Assembly (NCBI GenBank): GCA_910588225.1
Contig: CAJUQT010000006.1
Span: 1-64,000, forward strand
DNA from: an uncultured Acetatifactor sp.
Lineage (GTDB): Bacteria > Bacillota > Clostridia > Lachnospirales > Lachnospiraceae
DNA length: 64,000 bases
Direction of reading: 5' to 3'
Below the pieces are notes generated by a model. The model was not told where the DNA came from and did not search any database. It saw only the letters and a list, made by a program, of their open reading frames with translations. Shown here in pieces: positions 24,677-34,116 of the stretch (position 1 is the first letter of the stretch; each line of letters starts with the position of its first letter). Position numbers and translations under genes: made by a program.

Positions 24677-25873
24677 ATGATGGAAAAACTGGCGGTGTTC
24701 GGCGGCTGCCCGGTACGGGAGAAACCGATATTTTACGGAAGACAGTGTATTGAACAGGATGACATAGAGGCCGTGGTGGAGACTCTGAAGAAGGATCTGA
24801 TTACCTGCGGGCCCAAAGTGGAGGAGCTGGAAAAGAAGCTCTGCGAAGTTACGGGGGCGAAATATGCCGTTGTGGTGGCCAACGGGACAGCTGCGCTTCA
24901 TCTGGCGGCACTGGCTGCCGGATTCGGACAGGGAGATGAAGTGATTGTCAGTGCCATCACTTTTGCGGCATCTGCCAACTGTGTGCTTTATTGCGGCGCG
25001 AAGCCGGTATTTGCCGATATCAGACCGGATACTTACAATATTGACCCGGAGGCGGTGAGAAGGCTGATTACCCCCCGGACGAAGGGCATAGTGGCTGTGG
25101 ATTTCACAGGACAGGCTGTGGAACACGATGCTCTTCATGAGATTTGCAGAAAACATAATCTGGTTCTCATTGAGGATGCAGCCCACGCTATCGGCACGAA
25201 ATACAGGGGAAAATCCATTGGAAGCATTGCGGATATGACCTGCTTCAGCTTTCATCCGGTGAAGACGGTTACCGGCGGAGAAGGCGGCGCAATTACCACC
25301 AATGACGAGGCGCTGTACCGACGGCTGATGAGAGTCCGCACCCATGGAATAACGCGTAAGCAGGAGGAAATGGTTCATCCTGATGATGCAAAATGGTATA
25401 ACGAACAGGTGGAGTTGGGCTATAATTATCGTATGACAGATTTTCAGGCGGCACTGCTTCTGAGCCAGCTGAATAAGCTTCCTAAATTTTCTGCCCGGCG
25501 GAAAGCGATTGTAAAAATGTATGATGAGGCTTTTGCCCAGATGCCGGAACTCGTGGTGCAGAGAGAACTTCCGGAATCTGATACCACCAGGCACCTCTAC
25601 ATCCTTCGACTGAATCCGGAAAAGCTGAATTGCAGCAGAAGAGAATTTTTTGATGCGCTGTATGCGGAAAATACCTGCCCCCAGGTGCATTATTTGCCGG
25701 TTTACCGACATTCTTATTACGAAAAACTGGGGTATGAGAAGGGACTGTGCCCCGCTGCGGAGAAATATTATGAGGAATCCATGAGTATTCCTCTTTATTA
25801 CGGACTGACGGACGAAGATGTGGAAGACGTTATTATGGCGGTGAAGAAGGTGGTTCAATTTTACCGAAGGTAA
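24677..25873 (+). CDS. pseC: UDP-4-amino-4,6-dideoxy-N-acetyl-beta-L-altrosamine transaminase
   Basis: A 398-residue PLP aminotransferase of the DegT/DnrJ/EryC1 family. Asp167 (EDAAHA) and the PLP-binding Lys196 (SFHPVK) are present; YGRQCIEQDDIEAVVETLKKD at the N-terminus, SAITFAASANCVLYCG and ELGYNYRMTD are characteristic of PseC. I considered GDP-perosamine synthase because gmd is in the same operon, but the N-terminal and SAITFAASANC motifs fit PseC better, and the rest of the pse pathway is present. The last codons and stop lie inside the first of three palindromic repeats (25861-25911). Confidence 0.87.
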   Translation: MMEKLAVFGGCPVREKPIFYGRQCIEQDDIEAVVETLKKDLITCGPKVEELEKKLCEVTGAKYAVVVANGTAALHLAALAAGFGQGDEVIVSAITFAASANCVLYCGAKPVFADIRPDTYNIDPEAVRRLITPRTKGIVAVDFTGQAVEHDALHEICRKHNLVLIEDAAHAIGTKYRGKSIGSIADMTCFSFHPVKTVTGGEGGAITTNDEALYRRLMRVRTHGITRKQEEMVHPDDAKWYNEQVELGYNYRMTDFQAALLLSQLNKLPKFSARRKAIVKMYDEAFAQMPELVVQRELPESDTTRHLYILRLNPEKLNCSRREFFDALYAENTCPQVHYLPVYRHSYYEKLGYEKGLCPAAEKYYEESMSIPLYYGLTDEDVEDVIMAVKKVVQFYRR

Positions 25874-25911
25874 AATTTATTACCGAAGGTAAAATTTATT
25901 ACCGAAGGTAA
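25861..25911. repeat. Three tandem palindromes at the end of pseC
   Basis: TTACCGAAGGTAA occurs at 25861-25873, 25880-25892 and 25899-25911, separated by AATTTA spacers with an exact 19-base period. Each unit is a perfect inverted repeat TTACC-GAA-GGTAA. The first copy encodes the last two Arg codons and stop of pseC. It could be an operator array, a processing or termination signal, or a tandem duplication. Confidence 0.8.
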
Positions 25912-25923
25912 GGGGGATTTTCA

Positions 25924-25989
25924 ATGTGCTGTGCCGGCGTGGGGGAAGCTGAAGCGGGGAAGAATGCGGCGAAAGGAAAGACTGTATGA
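25924..25989 (+). CDS. Possible 21-codon leader peptide coupled to the next gene
   Basis: ATG 25924 has an AAGGGGG site at 25910-25916 and reads MCCAGVGEAEAGKNAAKGKTV, ending at TGA 25987-25989, which overlaps the start of the following membrane protein gene as ATGA. The placement between the triple palindrome and a coupled start codon suggests a leader ORF, but a 21-codon frame can occur by chance. No similarity is recognised. Confidence 0.3.
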   Translation: MCCAGVGEAEAGKNAAKGKTV

Positions 25990-27296
25990 ATCGTACAGAG
26001 ACAATGCGGAAAAAAGACAGATTCATTGACTGGGCGGTATTTACCGTAGTGCTGGTATTGTTTTCAGTATTGACATTGACGCTGTTCGGCAGACAGGTGT
26101 ATGGTGATCTGGAGCATTACCATTCGGATATGAAGGCCTACATTCTGGAAATGCAGGGGCTGGACAGCGGTTATAGTTTTCCCTATCCTGTGTTTTTCAA
26201 ACTGGCCGCATTGATTCATCTTGTTGCATCCCCGGAGATGGCCGTGGCCATTGCGACTATGCTGCTGAACAGCCTGAGCCTGGTGATTACGAAACTTGCC
26301 TTTAACCGTCTGCTGCGGGGGGAGAAAAGAGAAAAAGCCTTCGGAAGCACAGGAACAGACAACGGCGAGGAAGAAACGGGTTTGTCTGTGCCGGTGGGGA
26401 TTGCAGTGAGCCTGCTTTCCGCTTCTCTTTTTTTCATTTCCATGTTGTATCCGCCTGAGGGTATTTACCTGCCGGGTATTAAATTCAGAAATATAGGCGT
26501 ATTTTCACCTAATCCCTTTCATAATGCTACCTACATGGCGGCCAGACCCTTTGCGATTCTGGCCTTTTTGTGGTATGGGAAATTGCTGCCTGTGTATGAA
26601 AATGGGCTGATTCACCGGGAGAATGTCCGAGAAAGGGGAACGGATTATATACTTTTTTCCCTGTTTCTGCTGATTGCCACCATGACAAAACCCAGCTTTA
26701 CGCTGGTGATGGTGAGCACAGCCGGCTTGCTTATGCTATATCGGCTGCTTCGGGCGAAATTCCGCAGCTTTGTACCCACAGTACAGCTGGGCATATGTTT
26801 TATTCCTACTTTTATTGCGCTGCTGTATCAATACAGAGGCGTATTTGTGCCGGGAGACGGCGCGGAAGGAGGGATAGGCTTTTGCTTTGGAGAGGTATGG
26901 GCACAATATTGTGATAATATTCCGCTGGCAGTATGCCTGGCAATTGGATTTCCGCTGCTGGTACTTGTGCTGAATTTCAGAGAGTGTGGAAAGAACAGTC
27001 TCTTTCGTCTCTCCTGGCAGCTGTATCTGGTTGGATTTGCGGAAGCCTTTCTGCTTTATGAAAGAGGCTTCCGCAAAGTGGATTTCAATTTTTCATGGGG
27101 ATACATGTACGGTATCTTTTTCTGTCATTTCGGCGCATTGCTGCTGCTGCTGCAGAGAACTGTGGGTAACAACGGGGAAAAGCCCGGAAGGAAGGAAAAA
27201 ATTTTCCTTATCTTGCAGTGGATGGCTTATCTGTGGCATCTGGCTTGCGGGGGTTATTATTTTTACGGCATTTTCTCCGGAGGAACCTATTATTGA
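25986..27296 (+). CDS. Large polytopic membrane protein, GT-C-like
   Basis: A 436-residue protein with about ten helices. After the first helix comes YGDLEHYHSDMKAYILEMQG, an acidic loop in the position of the GT-C catalytic Asp. A short hydrophilic insert (residues 112-135, EKAFGSTGTDNGEEETG) lies between helices. It may transfer sugar from a polyprenyl-phosphate donor, but no family is recognised. Its 3' end overlaps the convergent gene 27208-28908 by 89 bases. Confidence 0.55.
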   Translation: MNRTETMRKKDRFIDWAVFTVVLVLFSVLTLTLFGRQVYGDLEHYHSDMKAYILEMQGLDSGYSFPYPVFFKLAALIHLVASPEMAVAIATMLLNSLSLVITKLAFNRLLRGEKREKAFGSTGTDNGEEETGLSVPVGIAVSLLSASLFFISMLYPPEGIYLPGIKFRNIGVFSPNPFHNATYMAARPFAILAFLWYGKLLPVYENGLIHRENVRERGTDYILFSLFLLIATMTKPSFTLVMVSTAGLLMLYRLLRAKFRSFVPTVQLGICFIPTFIALLYQYRGVFVPGDGAEGGIGFCFGEVWAQYCDNIPLAVCLAIGFPLLVLVLNFRECGKNSLFRLSWQLYLVGFAEAFLLYERGFRKVDFNFSWGYMYGIFFCHFGALLLLLQRTVGNNGEKPGRKEKIFLILQWMAYLWHLACGGYYFYGIFSGGTYY

Positions 27297-28908
27297 GACA
27301 GCTGCTCAGAAGAGAGAGGCCTCTGGCGCAGCAGGGAAGCATGGCAAGTCCGTACGGAAAGATATAGCGGGCGTTGGCTTCCCACAGCATATGGAACAGA
27401 AAGCCGCCCAGCATGCCTATAAGCCCCAGATAAGCCGGGAGTTCATCATTGTATGAATCTTCCGCAGAACATGATGACAATGGTTTCCTGCCCTGTAAAA
27501 AGGATGTAAGGCAGAACCAGAAGGTACCCAGATACAGAATATTCTGGTAGAGGTTGCAGTAGAAAATCAGATATTTACTGCCAATTCCTTCATAGAGGGA
27601 GGTAAAGAAAGGCTTTCTTCCGCCAAAGGTGGCCAGTGTAGCCTGACGGCAGGCATAAGTGCCGTCAACCCATTGAGACAAATATTTATTAGTATAGAAT
27701 CTGGCAGCATAACCGGGGGTTTCCTGAAAATAAGCCAGACGCTCCCGGATGGCTTCCCGACTGACGGCCACGGCGGCTTCTGTGTTCATTCCGGCATTTT
27801 GATAGGTATCAAAGTTAAAACCGTTATACCAGCCCTCTGCCCGGGAGGCTTCCTGCATTCCCATGGCGAAATAGGAAATGGCGGGAACACCGGAGCTGAT
27901 AGTGCTGCCGGAGCGATACTCGTAAAATTTCTGTATGCAGGGCAAAATAGCCAGAGAACAGGCCATACAGAGAGCCGCCAGGAGGAACAGAGCCGGGCGT
28001 CTGCGTGACAGTCCCCAAAGAACCAGTACGATCACTGCCGCGATAATGAAGATTAGAGAATTCTTTCGGAGCATGACGCTTAGTGTGAGGAAAAACAGAC
28101 TTCCCACCGCAGTCAGCATATGGTGCCATGCCGGAAAGCAATGACTGGACGAAGCGGTCTCAGGGGGAGTCCGGCGAGTATAGCTGCCGGACTCTGTGAG
28201 AAGTCTGGTAAGCAGAAAGAAACCCACAGACATGGCCGCGAAAGAAGGAATTTCCCCATAGATAAAAGAGGTATACATCAGCAGAGGAAAGTTAAGACCT
28301 GCCAGAACCAGATACAGACAATCTGCTCTTGTGTCCTTCCACAGAAGATGGACTGTCTGTTCCTGAAAGAGAATAATGACACATCCTGCCAAAAGGTAAA
28401 TGACCTTAATAAAATGATAAGCCGGCATATGGAAGGGGAACAGATTCCATATCCGGATCAGAGGTTCCAGGAAAGCTACCAGTCCTATTTGCTGCGGATA
28501 ATAGGATAGATAAGATTGTGTGGGATGGATGACAGAGACATCTCCTTCTGCCAGTTGGCCGGCAATCTGGTATACAGAATAGCCGTCGCCGGCGGGAACG
28601 GATTTACTGAACAGGATCAGGACAAAGCCGATAAACATGTACCAACACAAGACAAGAAGGCGCAGAAGATGGCGCGGCGGAAATATGCTGTCGGAAAAAA
28701 GGGAAACAGCATAGATTACCGTACTGAGAAGGACGGTTCCCGGCAGCGTTATGAGGAGGTTATCCCATTGGAATAATACCAGCTGCGTCTCCATGTCCAG
28801 GGAATAGCAGGTGAAAAGCAGCCCGGAAAGGAAGAGGGCGCCGGTGAGAAACAGCAGGATAATTTTAACGGAATGCAGAGAAAAAGTATACATAGTTTGT
28901 CTTATCAT
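27208..28908 (-). CDS. GT-C family membrane glycosyltransferase-like protein
   Basis: A 566-residue protein with about 12 helices, from ATG 28908 with AAAGGA before it. The first extracytoplasmic loop holds AGDGYSVYQIAGQLAEGD (acidic site of GT-C enzymes), later YLSYYPQQIGLVAFLEP, and the C-terminal half has LWEANARYIFPYGLAMLP, a pattern seen in Firmicutes GT39-like proteins. The C-terminal tail is strongly basic (RRKCRKNNNPRKPDATDK), coded in the part that overlaps the convergent gene. It is the second gene of a two-gene minus-strand operon. Confidence 0.65.
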   Translation of the reverse strand: MIRQTMYTFSLHSVKIILLFLTGALFLSGLLFTCYSLDMETQLVLFQWDNLLITLPGTVLLSTVIYAVSLFSDSIFPPRHLLRLLVLCWYMFIGFVLILFSKSVPAGDGYSVYQIAGQLAEGDVSVIHPTQSYLSYYPQQIGLVAFLEPLIRIWNLFPFHMPAYHFIKVIYLLAGCVIILFQEQTVHLLWKDTRADCLYLVLAGLNFPLLMYTSFIYGEIPSFAAMSVGFFLLTRLLTESGSYTRRTPPETASSSHCFPAWHHMLTAVGSLFFLTLSVMLRKNSLIFIIAAVIVLVLWGLSRRRPALFLLAALCMACSLAILPCIQKFYEYRSGSTISSGVPAISYFAMGMQEASRAEGWYNGFNFDTYQNAGMNTEAAVAVSREAIRERLAYFQETPGYAARFYTNKYLSQWVDGTYACRQATLATFGGRKPFFTSLYEGIGSKYLIFYCNLYQNILYLGTFWFCLTSFLQGRKPLSSCSAEDSYNDELPAYLGLIGMLGGFLFHMLWEANARYIFPYGLAMLPCCARGLSLLSSCLNNRFLRRKCRKNNNPRKPDATDKPSTAR

Positions 28909-28943
28909 AATAAAGGTTCCTTTTTCGGCAGTTTGCGTTCAGG

Positions 28944-30542
28944 CTAATTTCGCGGAACAGCTACGCACCAGTCATGAAAACGTGTCAGCACGAAATCAGC
29001 TTCAAAAAGTGACATTTCTGTAAAGTAAAGGATATAAACATTATTCTGTGTCAATGTGTCATAATTGATTCTGGTATGAATAAGCAGATCTCCGGTTTTG
29101 AAGCTTGACGGTGCCGGCGGCACATCATAAATGACGGAAGAGAGATATTCCGACGGCAATGTTTCAGTATAGAGAAGCAGGCGGGGCCATTGAGCCGCTT
29201 TTTCCACGCTGATGACGGAAAGGCCTTTCACAGCACACTGCTCTCGGGCAAAATCAACACATTCCTCCAGCCCTTCGGCAAAATATGCACTTGCAATTTG
29301 GCGGTATTTTGTATAGTAATCCTTCTGAAACAACAGTAAGCAGATTAAGTATGTCAGGGCGATCAGGGGGGATAGCAGTTTTGCGGCCGCTTTTTTTCTA
29401 TGATGCAGGCAATTTATCACAAACCATATTCCATAAGCCTGGCTAAGAACCAGAGGAATATAGAGGGCATTGATTTGATGAGGACTTGCCGTTACCAGAA
29501 TGCAGGAAAGAGCACCTCCCGCAAGCTGGGTAAAAAGGAAATATTCACTGGAAAAAGATTTTTTTCTGAAGCTGTCAATCAGACGGACCAGAAGAGCGAC
29601 TGTGCCAATGACCATAAATATACGGCCTATGTCATAAAACAAACCCCAGGGAAGCAGAATGTCATAAGGCGCTCCCTGATTCTGGTGCCAGAGAATGGAT
29701 AAAGCATTTCGAAAATTCGCCCACATTTGCGGCAGACTGACAGCGATTTCCCCTCCTCTGTAGCCACTCATTCGGGGAATGGTCATGAAGGGCAGAACGA
29801 GTTCCGGAATGATATCGGCATTTACCAATACGAATAAGATCAGCGGCAGCGCAAGCAGGAATAACAGCAGAGCGGAGAGCAGACTCCACAGGTTTATTTT
29901 CAGCTTTTTGAGAGAAAGGCAGTATACAATCTGTAAGGCCAGGATAAAAGGTACCACAGGCCAGATCAGGGCATAGGAATATAAAGACAGTCCATAGAAA
30001 AATGCGGACAATAACAAAAGCTTTTCTTTTTCCAATCCCCGAATGAAGAAATACAAACCAAAAATCAGAAAGCCCGGGGCAAGATTGACATCCAGCCCCC
30101 AACGGGACATCATAATATGCCAGGGACAGATTGTAAGTAGAAAGAGGCTCCATAGAGCGAGCCTTGCATGAAAAAGGCGCTTCATCAGGAGATATATTGT
30201 CCACAGAGTGAGAACGGAGACAAATACCTGTGGAAGACGACTCATAAAGGCCGGCGCGACATGACCGCCTGTGAGAAGATAAATTGGTGTCAGGAGCCAT
30301 CCATACAGCGGACTGTGGCCATCTCCCCAATCAGCCATGTATATGGGGTAACGATTACCGGCCGAGTCGATACCTTCATTAAATACAGCAAAGGCATTCC
30401 ATGCTACAATAGCTTCATCCTGATGCATGCCTCCGGGCACGGAACCGAGAAAAACAAGACGGAGAAATGCGCCTGCCGACAGGATGAAAAAGGGCAGGAA
30501 CCGGATAGCGGATGAAAGAATTTTCTGAAATTTTGCGGACAT
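28944..30542 (-). CDS. GT39-like (ArnT/PMT type) membrane glycosyltransferase
   Basis: A 532-residue protein with about 11-12 helices and an extracytoplasmic C-terminal domain. Directly after the first helix are GGMHQDEAIVAWN and, 35 residues on, ADWGDGHSPLYGW, the acidic motifs expected for GT-C enzymes of the ArnT/GT39 kind, which use polyprenyl-phosphate sugars. AAGGAG precedes ATG 30542. It is transcribed away from the GT2 gene at 30776, which could make its lipid-linked donor; the acceptor is unknown. Confidence 0.72.
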   Translation of the reverse strand: MSAKFQKILSSAIRFLPFFILSAGAFLRLVFLGSVPGGMHQDEAIVAWNAFAVFNEGIDSAGNRYPIYMADWGDGHSPLYGWLLTPIYLLTGGHVAPAFMSRLPQVFVSVLTLWTIYLLMKRLFHARLALWSLFLLTICPWHIMMSRWGLDVNLAPGFLIFGLYFFIRGLEKEKLLLLSAFFYGLSLYSYALIWPVVPFILALQIVYCLSLKKLKINLWSLLSALLLFLLALPLILFVLVNADIIPELVLPFMTIPRMSGYRGGEIAVSLPQMWANFRNALSILWHQNQGAPYDILLPWGLFYDIGRIFMVIGTVALLVRLIDSFRKKSFSSEYFLFTQLAGGALSCILVTASPHQINALYIPLVLSQAYGIWFVINCLHHRKKAAAKLLSPLIALTYLICLLLFQKDYYTKYRQIASAYFAEGLEECVDFAREQCAVKGLSVISVEKAAQWPRLLLYTETLPSEYLSSVIYDVPPAPSSFKTGDLLIHTRINYDTLTQNNVYILYFTEMSLFEADFVLTRFHDWCVAVPRN

Positions 30543-30703
30543 TGTTATATCTCCTTAATAGTACAAAGTAGTTTAAGTCTGTTATAACATATTCTTTTGG
30601 CAAAATCCAGAAGGTTTTCGTATGAGAGCAAAAGGAATGCTTACCGGGAAGCGGAGTTTTTAAAATATATTTTTACAAAAAAGTGGCTGATATTGTATGA
30701 AAG

Positions 30704-30712
30704 TGGTATAAT
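30704..30712 (+). promoter_or_regulatory. Extended -10 promoter for the 30776 operon
   Basis: TGGTATAAT, a perfect -10 with the TGn extension, in the 233-base divergent gap; no good -35 hexamer is at the right distance, as is common with extended -10 promoters. It would transcribe the GT2 gene and following genes. Confidence 0.55.
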
Positions 30713-30775
30713 CTATTATATTTATACTTTTATGCCTGTATATTTGCGGGAACAGATAGAGGTGGGAGTGAACGA

Positions 30776-31735
30776 ATGGATAAAATTGCAGTACTAATTC
30801 CCTGTTATAACGAAGAACAGACTATCGAAAAAGTAGTGCGGGATGTCAGAGAAGCACTGCCTGAAGCGATGATTTATGTATATGACAATAATTCCACGGA
30901 CAGGACGGCAGAGCTGGCGGAAGCGGCAGGGGCATACATTTGCCATGAGTACAGGCAGGGAAAGGGCAGCGTTATCCGCAGAATGTTTCGTGAGATTGAG
31001 GCAGAATGTTATCTGATGATAGATGGCGACGATACCTATCCGCTGAGCTGTGCCGGAGAGATGACGGATAAGGTGCTGAATCATAATGCGGACATGGTGG
31101 TGGGGGACAGGCTTTCTTCCACTTATTTTACGGAGAATAAGCGTCTGTTTCACAATTTCGGCAACAGCCTGATGCGATTTGGGATTAACTGGCTGTTTCA
31201 TACGGATATTAAGGATATTATGACAGGGTACCGGGCGTTCAGTTATGGATTTGTGAAAACTTTCCCTGTGTTCTCGAAGGGATTCGAGATAGAGACTGAG
31301 ATGACGATTCATGCGGTAAATTATAATATGCAGGTGGAGAATGTGGTGGTGGAGTATCGGGACAGGCCGGAGGGCAGTGTGTCGAAGCTGAATACCTACA
31401 GTGACGGAATGAGAGTCATTCGCAAGATGCTGCAGCTGTATAGAAACTACCGGCCTCTGCACTTTTTTGGCACGATCTGTCTGGCGCTGGTAGTATTGGC
31501 GCTTGTGTTTATGATTCCTATTTTTAGTGAATATTTTCAAACGGGCCTGGTGCCCAGGTTCCCTACGCTGATTGTATGCGGATTTATGATTTTGGCGGGA
31601 ATTCAATCCTTTTTTGCCGGTATGATTCTTGAGGTGATGGCGGCAAAGGACAAGCGTGACTTTGAGTACAGACTTACCAGGATTACATCTGAAAGGTCAA
31701 GGGGAAAACGGTATTCCGGTAAGGTGGAAGGATAA
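30776..31735 (+). CDS. GT2 polyprenyl-phosphate sugar synthase-like enzyme (DPM/GtrB type)
   Basis: A 319-residue protein. The N-terminal GT-A domain has LIPCYNEEQTIEKVV, DNNSTDRT and the metal-binding MIDGDDTYP; GYRAFSYGFVKTFPV and the EGSVSKLNTYSDG segment are typical of dolichol-phosphate-mannose-synthase-like enzymes. Two helices follow near 230-250 and 262-285. It should place one sugar on undecaprenyl phosphate at the inner face, feeding the GT-C proteins in the region. The next gene follows after 5 bases. Confidence 0.85.
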   Translation: MDKIAVLIPCYNEEQTIEKVVRDVREALPEAMIYVYDNNSTDRTAELAEAAGAYICHEYRQGKGSVIRRMFREIEAECYLMIDGDDTYPLSCAGEMTDKVLNHNADMVVGDRLSSTYFTENKRLFHNFGNSLMRFGINWLFHTDIKDIMTGYRAFSYGFVKTFPVFSKGFEIETEMTIHAVNYNMQVENVVVEYRDRPEGSVSKLNTYSDGMRVIRKMLQLYRNYRPLHFFGTICLALVVLALVFMIPIFSEYFQTGLVPRFPTLIVCGFMILAGIQSFFAGMILEVMAAKDKRDFEYRLTRITSERSRGKRYSGKVEG

Positions 31736-31740
31736 GGAAA

Positions 31741-33534
31741 ATGAAACAGAAGGAGCAGGCAAGTCTGCTTTCAAAGCCAATTTCATATATGCTGTTTGGG
31801 ACGGCTGGGTTTCTCTTTCTATTCTGTAGTCTGACAGGGAGGGATTTGGCGAAAGAAGGGAATATCCTGTGGACCGGCAGATATATTTTTCGAACACTTG
31901 GTTTGAGCCTGATACTGGGAGGCGCGCTGGGGAGCGGAATCTGTTTTTTGTTCAGGAGAGCGGCAGATTCAGAGCGGCAGGTCCGTAGTAAACCGAGGAC
32001 AGGAAGCCTTCCGATATGGCTGTCATGGCTAGGGGAAAGAACTTCAGGGTCCGGGACCGGCAGGGTGTTTACAGTGTCACTATGTCTGACATTTCTGGCG
32101 TGGATTCCTGCATTTCTGGCGTATTATCCGGCTGTCTGTGCTTATGATATGCCCGTTCAGCTGGGGCAGATTGCAGGAAATTTTTACAATGATCATCATC
32201 CCATTGCACATACTCTTCTGATTAAGTGGGCCATGGCATTGGGGGAGAAACTGTTTACAGGCTCCGGAGCTGCCAACGCGGGAATTGCTGTCTATGCGTT
32301 GGGGCAGATGATACTGCTGGCAGCGGCGTTTTCCTTTGGGATGACACTGATGTGGTGCCGGCGAGTAAGGTTTGTCTGGCTGTTGACGGTACAGCTGCTT
32401 TGCATGTTTTATCCCTTTCACTGGTATATGAGTGTCAGCGTGACAAAAGATACAGTGTTCAGTGCTTTTTTTGTGTTTTTGACACTTGTACTGGGGGAAA
32501 TATCAGATAATCCGAAGAAAAGGCAATTCTGGTTTTGCTATTTTGGGGCTGCGGCAGGGATGATCCTATTCCGAAATAATGGAAAATATGCATTTCTGGT
32601 ATTACTTGCCGTATTGGTCCCTGCCTTCTGCTTCGGGAAAGAGAGGAGACGTTTCTGGGGAAGGCTGCTGGCAGTTTCTCTGGGGGCCTTTATGGCAGGA
32701 AATGTTTTGCTTACGGGAATTTTCCATGCCACTGGGGCGGAACAGGGAGACAGAAGAGAGATGCTGAGCATGCCGATTCAGCAGCTGGCCAGGACAATGG
32801 TATATCACGGCGGTGTCGGTGTTCTGCCGGAGGATGACAATACCATGGAGGAAGCGGATAAGGCTCTTATTAATGATTTTATATTAAATGAAGCGTACCG
32901 GAATTACAGGCCGGATTTTGCAGATCCGGTTAAAAGCAATACCAACACTTATGTGGCCAGATACAGAGCGGGAGAATTCATCCGTACTTATCTGCATTTA
33001 TTCGTACGGTATCCGGGTGATTTTGTAAACGCGGCGCTTGCAGTGAACGCAGGTTATCTATATCCCGGTGATGTAAGCCATGCCTGGGTAAATGCTCAGG
33101 AGGGGCAGGCGGCCGGAGGCGGGTATGTGCAGACACGTTGGGACGCGGAGATAGAAATGTCAGGTATTTATAAAGACAGTAAATGGCCGGGGCTTTATGA
33201 AGGGCTGGAAAAATGGGCGGATGGGAATGCATATCTGAAGATACCAGGGGTGAAATATCTGTTTGTTCCGGGAACGTGGGTGTGGCTGTATCTGCTTCTG
33301 ACGCTGTGGCTGCTGCTGCGGAGGAATTTCGGACGCTGTATTTGTCTTGTGCCGATATGGGGGTATTTTCTGACTTTGCTTCTGGGCCCCACGGTACAGC
33401 TGCGGTATATCTATCCAATTATGATTGTATTTCCTTTTTTATTGTTTATGGGTAAAAGGGTAACAGTTCAGGAATTTCAGGAACCGTTACGTAAAAGGGG
33501 AAGCAGGAGTGTGACCGATGAACCAATACATTGA
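31741..33534 (+). CDS. Large polytopic membrane protein (DUF6020-like), GT-C-like
   Basis: A 597-residue protein with about 13 helices. The region ending YPAVCAYDMPVQLGQIAGN followed by NDHHPIAHTLLIKW resembles, as I recall it, the DUF6020 family of Firmicutes membrane proteins; it has an acidic-aromatic signature after a helix as in GT-C enzymes. It lies 5 bases after the GT2 gene, which supports a pair in which the GT2 makes the lipid donor and this protein uses it. The stop overlaps the GNAT start by 17 bases. Function is inferred. Confidence 0.6.
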   Translation: MKQKEQASLLSKPISYMLFGTAGFLFLFCSLTGRDLAKEGNILWTGRYIFRTLGLSLILGGALGSGICFLFRRAADSERQVRSKPRTGSLPIWLSWLGERTSGSGTGRVFTVSLCLTFLAWIPAFLAYYPAVCAYDMPVQLGQIAGNFYNDHHPIAHTLLIKWAMALGEKLFTGSGAANAGIAVYALGQMILLAAAFSFGMTLMWCRRVRFVWLLTVQLLCMFYPFHWYMSVSVTKDTVFSAFFVFLTLVLGEISDNPKKRQFWFCYFGAAAGMILFRNNGKYAFLVLLAVLVPAFCFGKERRRFWGRLLAVSLGAFMAGNVLLTGIFHATGAEQGDRREMLSMPIQQLARTMVYHGGVGVLPEDDNTMEEADKALINDFILNEAYRNYRPDFADPVKSNTNTYVARYRAGEFIRTYLHLFVRYPGDFVNAALAVNAGYLYPGDVSHAWVNAQEGQAAGGGYVQTRWDAEIEMSGIYKDSKWPGLYEGLEKWADGNAYLKIPGVKYLFVPGTWVWLYLLLTLWLLLRRNFGRCICLVPIWGYFLTLLLGPTVQLRYIYPIMIVFPFLLFMGKRVTVQEFQEPLRKRGSRSVTDEPIH

Positions 33535-34063
33535 CAAAAAGGCGGGCATATATTTGCGCCTTATGACGCAGGAGGATACGGATTCCATAATAGCATGGCG
33601 GAATTCCGATGGGGTGCGAAGAAATTTCATTTATCAGGAGCTCTTCACCAGAGAAGGGCATGAGAAATGGATTCAGGAAATGATAGATACCGGCAGAGCC
33701 ATACAGATGATAATATGTGAAATTGTCACTGGAAAACCGTTGGGCAGTGTGTATATACGGGATATTGACAGGCAGCACAATAAGGCAGAGTATGGCATAT
33801 TTATCGGAGAAGCCCAGGCCAGGGGGCGCGGTGTGGGCACTGCTGCCGCAAAGCTGATGCTTTGCTATTGTTTTGAAGAAGAGGGGCTGCACCGAATCTA
33901 TCTTCGGGCGCTTTCCGATAACCTTCAGGCCATCGGCAGTTATGAGAAAGCGGGCTTTGTCAGAGAAGCCTGCCTGAGGGACGATGTGCGTATAAACGGA
34001 AAGTATCATGATATCATATGGATGGCAGCCATAAATCCACTGCCGGAAGCAGTGCATAGATGA
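33518..34063 (+). CDS. GNAT-family N-acetyltransferase
   Basis: A 181-residue GNAT: LRLMTQEDTDSIIAWRNSDGVRRNF at the start and the acetyl-CoA loop ARGRGVGTAAAKLML around 105-119, then a RALSDNLQAIGSYEKAGFVRE ending characteristic of RimJ/RimL-like sugar acetyltransferases. AGGAG precedes ATG 33518. It could acetylate an amino sugar nucleotide or lipid-linked sugar. It is a distant second candidate for the PseH step, but the gene at 60096 fits that better. Confidence 0.75.
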   Translation: MNQYIDKKAGIYLRLMTQEDTDSIIAWRNSDGVRRNFIYQELFTREGHEKWIQEMIDTGRAIQMIICEIVTGKPLGSVYIRDIDRQHNKAEYGIFIGEAQARGRGVGTAAAKLMLCYCFEEEGLHRIYLRALSDNLQAIGSYEKAGFVREACLRDDVRINGKYHDIIWMAAINPLPEAVHR

Positions 34064-34116
34064 GGGTATATGGCCAGATGCGGAATCAGCGGAACTTAAA
34101 GTAAGAGGCAGATAAA

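Noticed and set aside
24677..25873. GDP-perosamine synthase reading of the aminotransferase, since gmd is in the same operon
   Set aside because: N-terminal YGRQCIEQDDIEAVV, the SAITFAASANC and HPVKTVTGGEGG stretches fit PseC, and the other five Pse enzymes are present. I keep it only as an open question.
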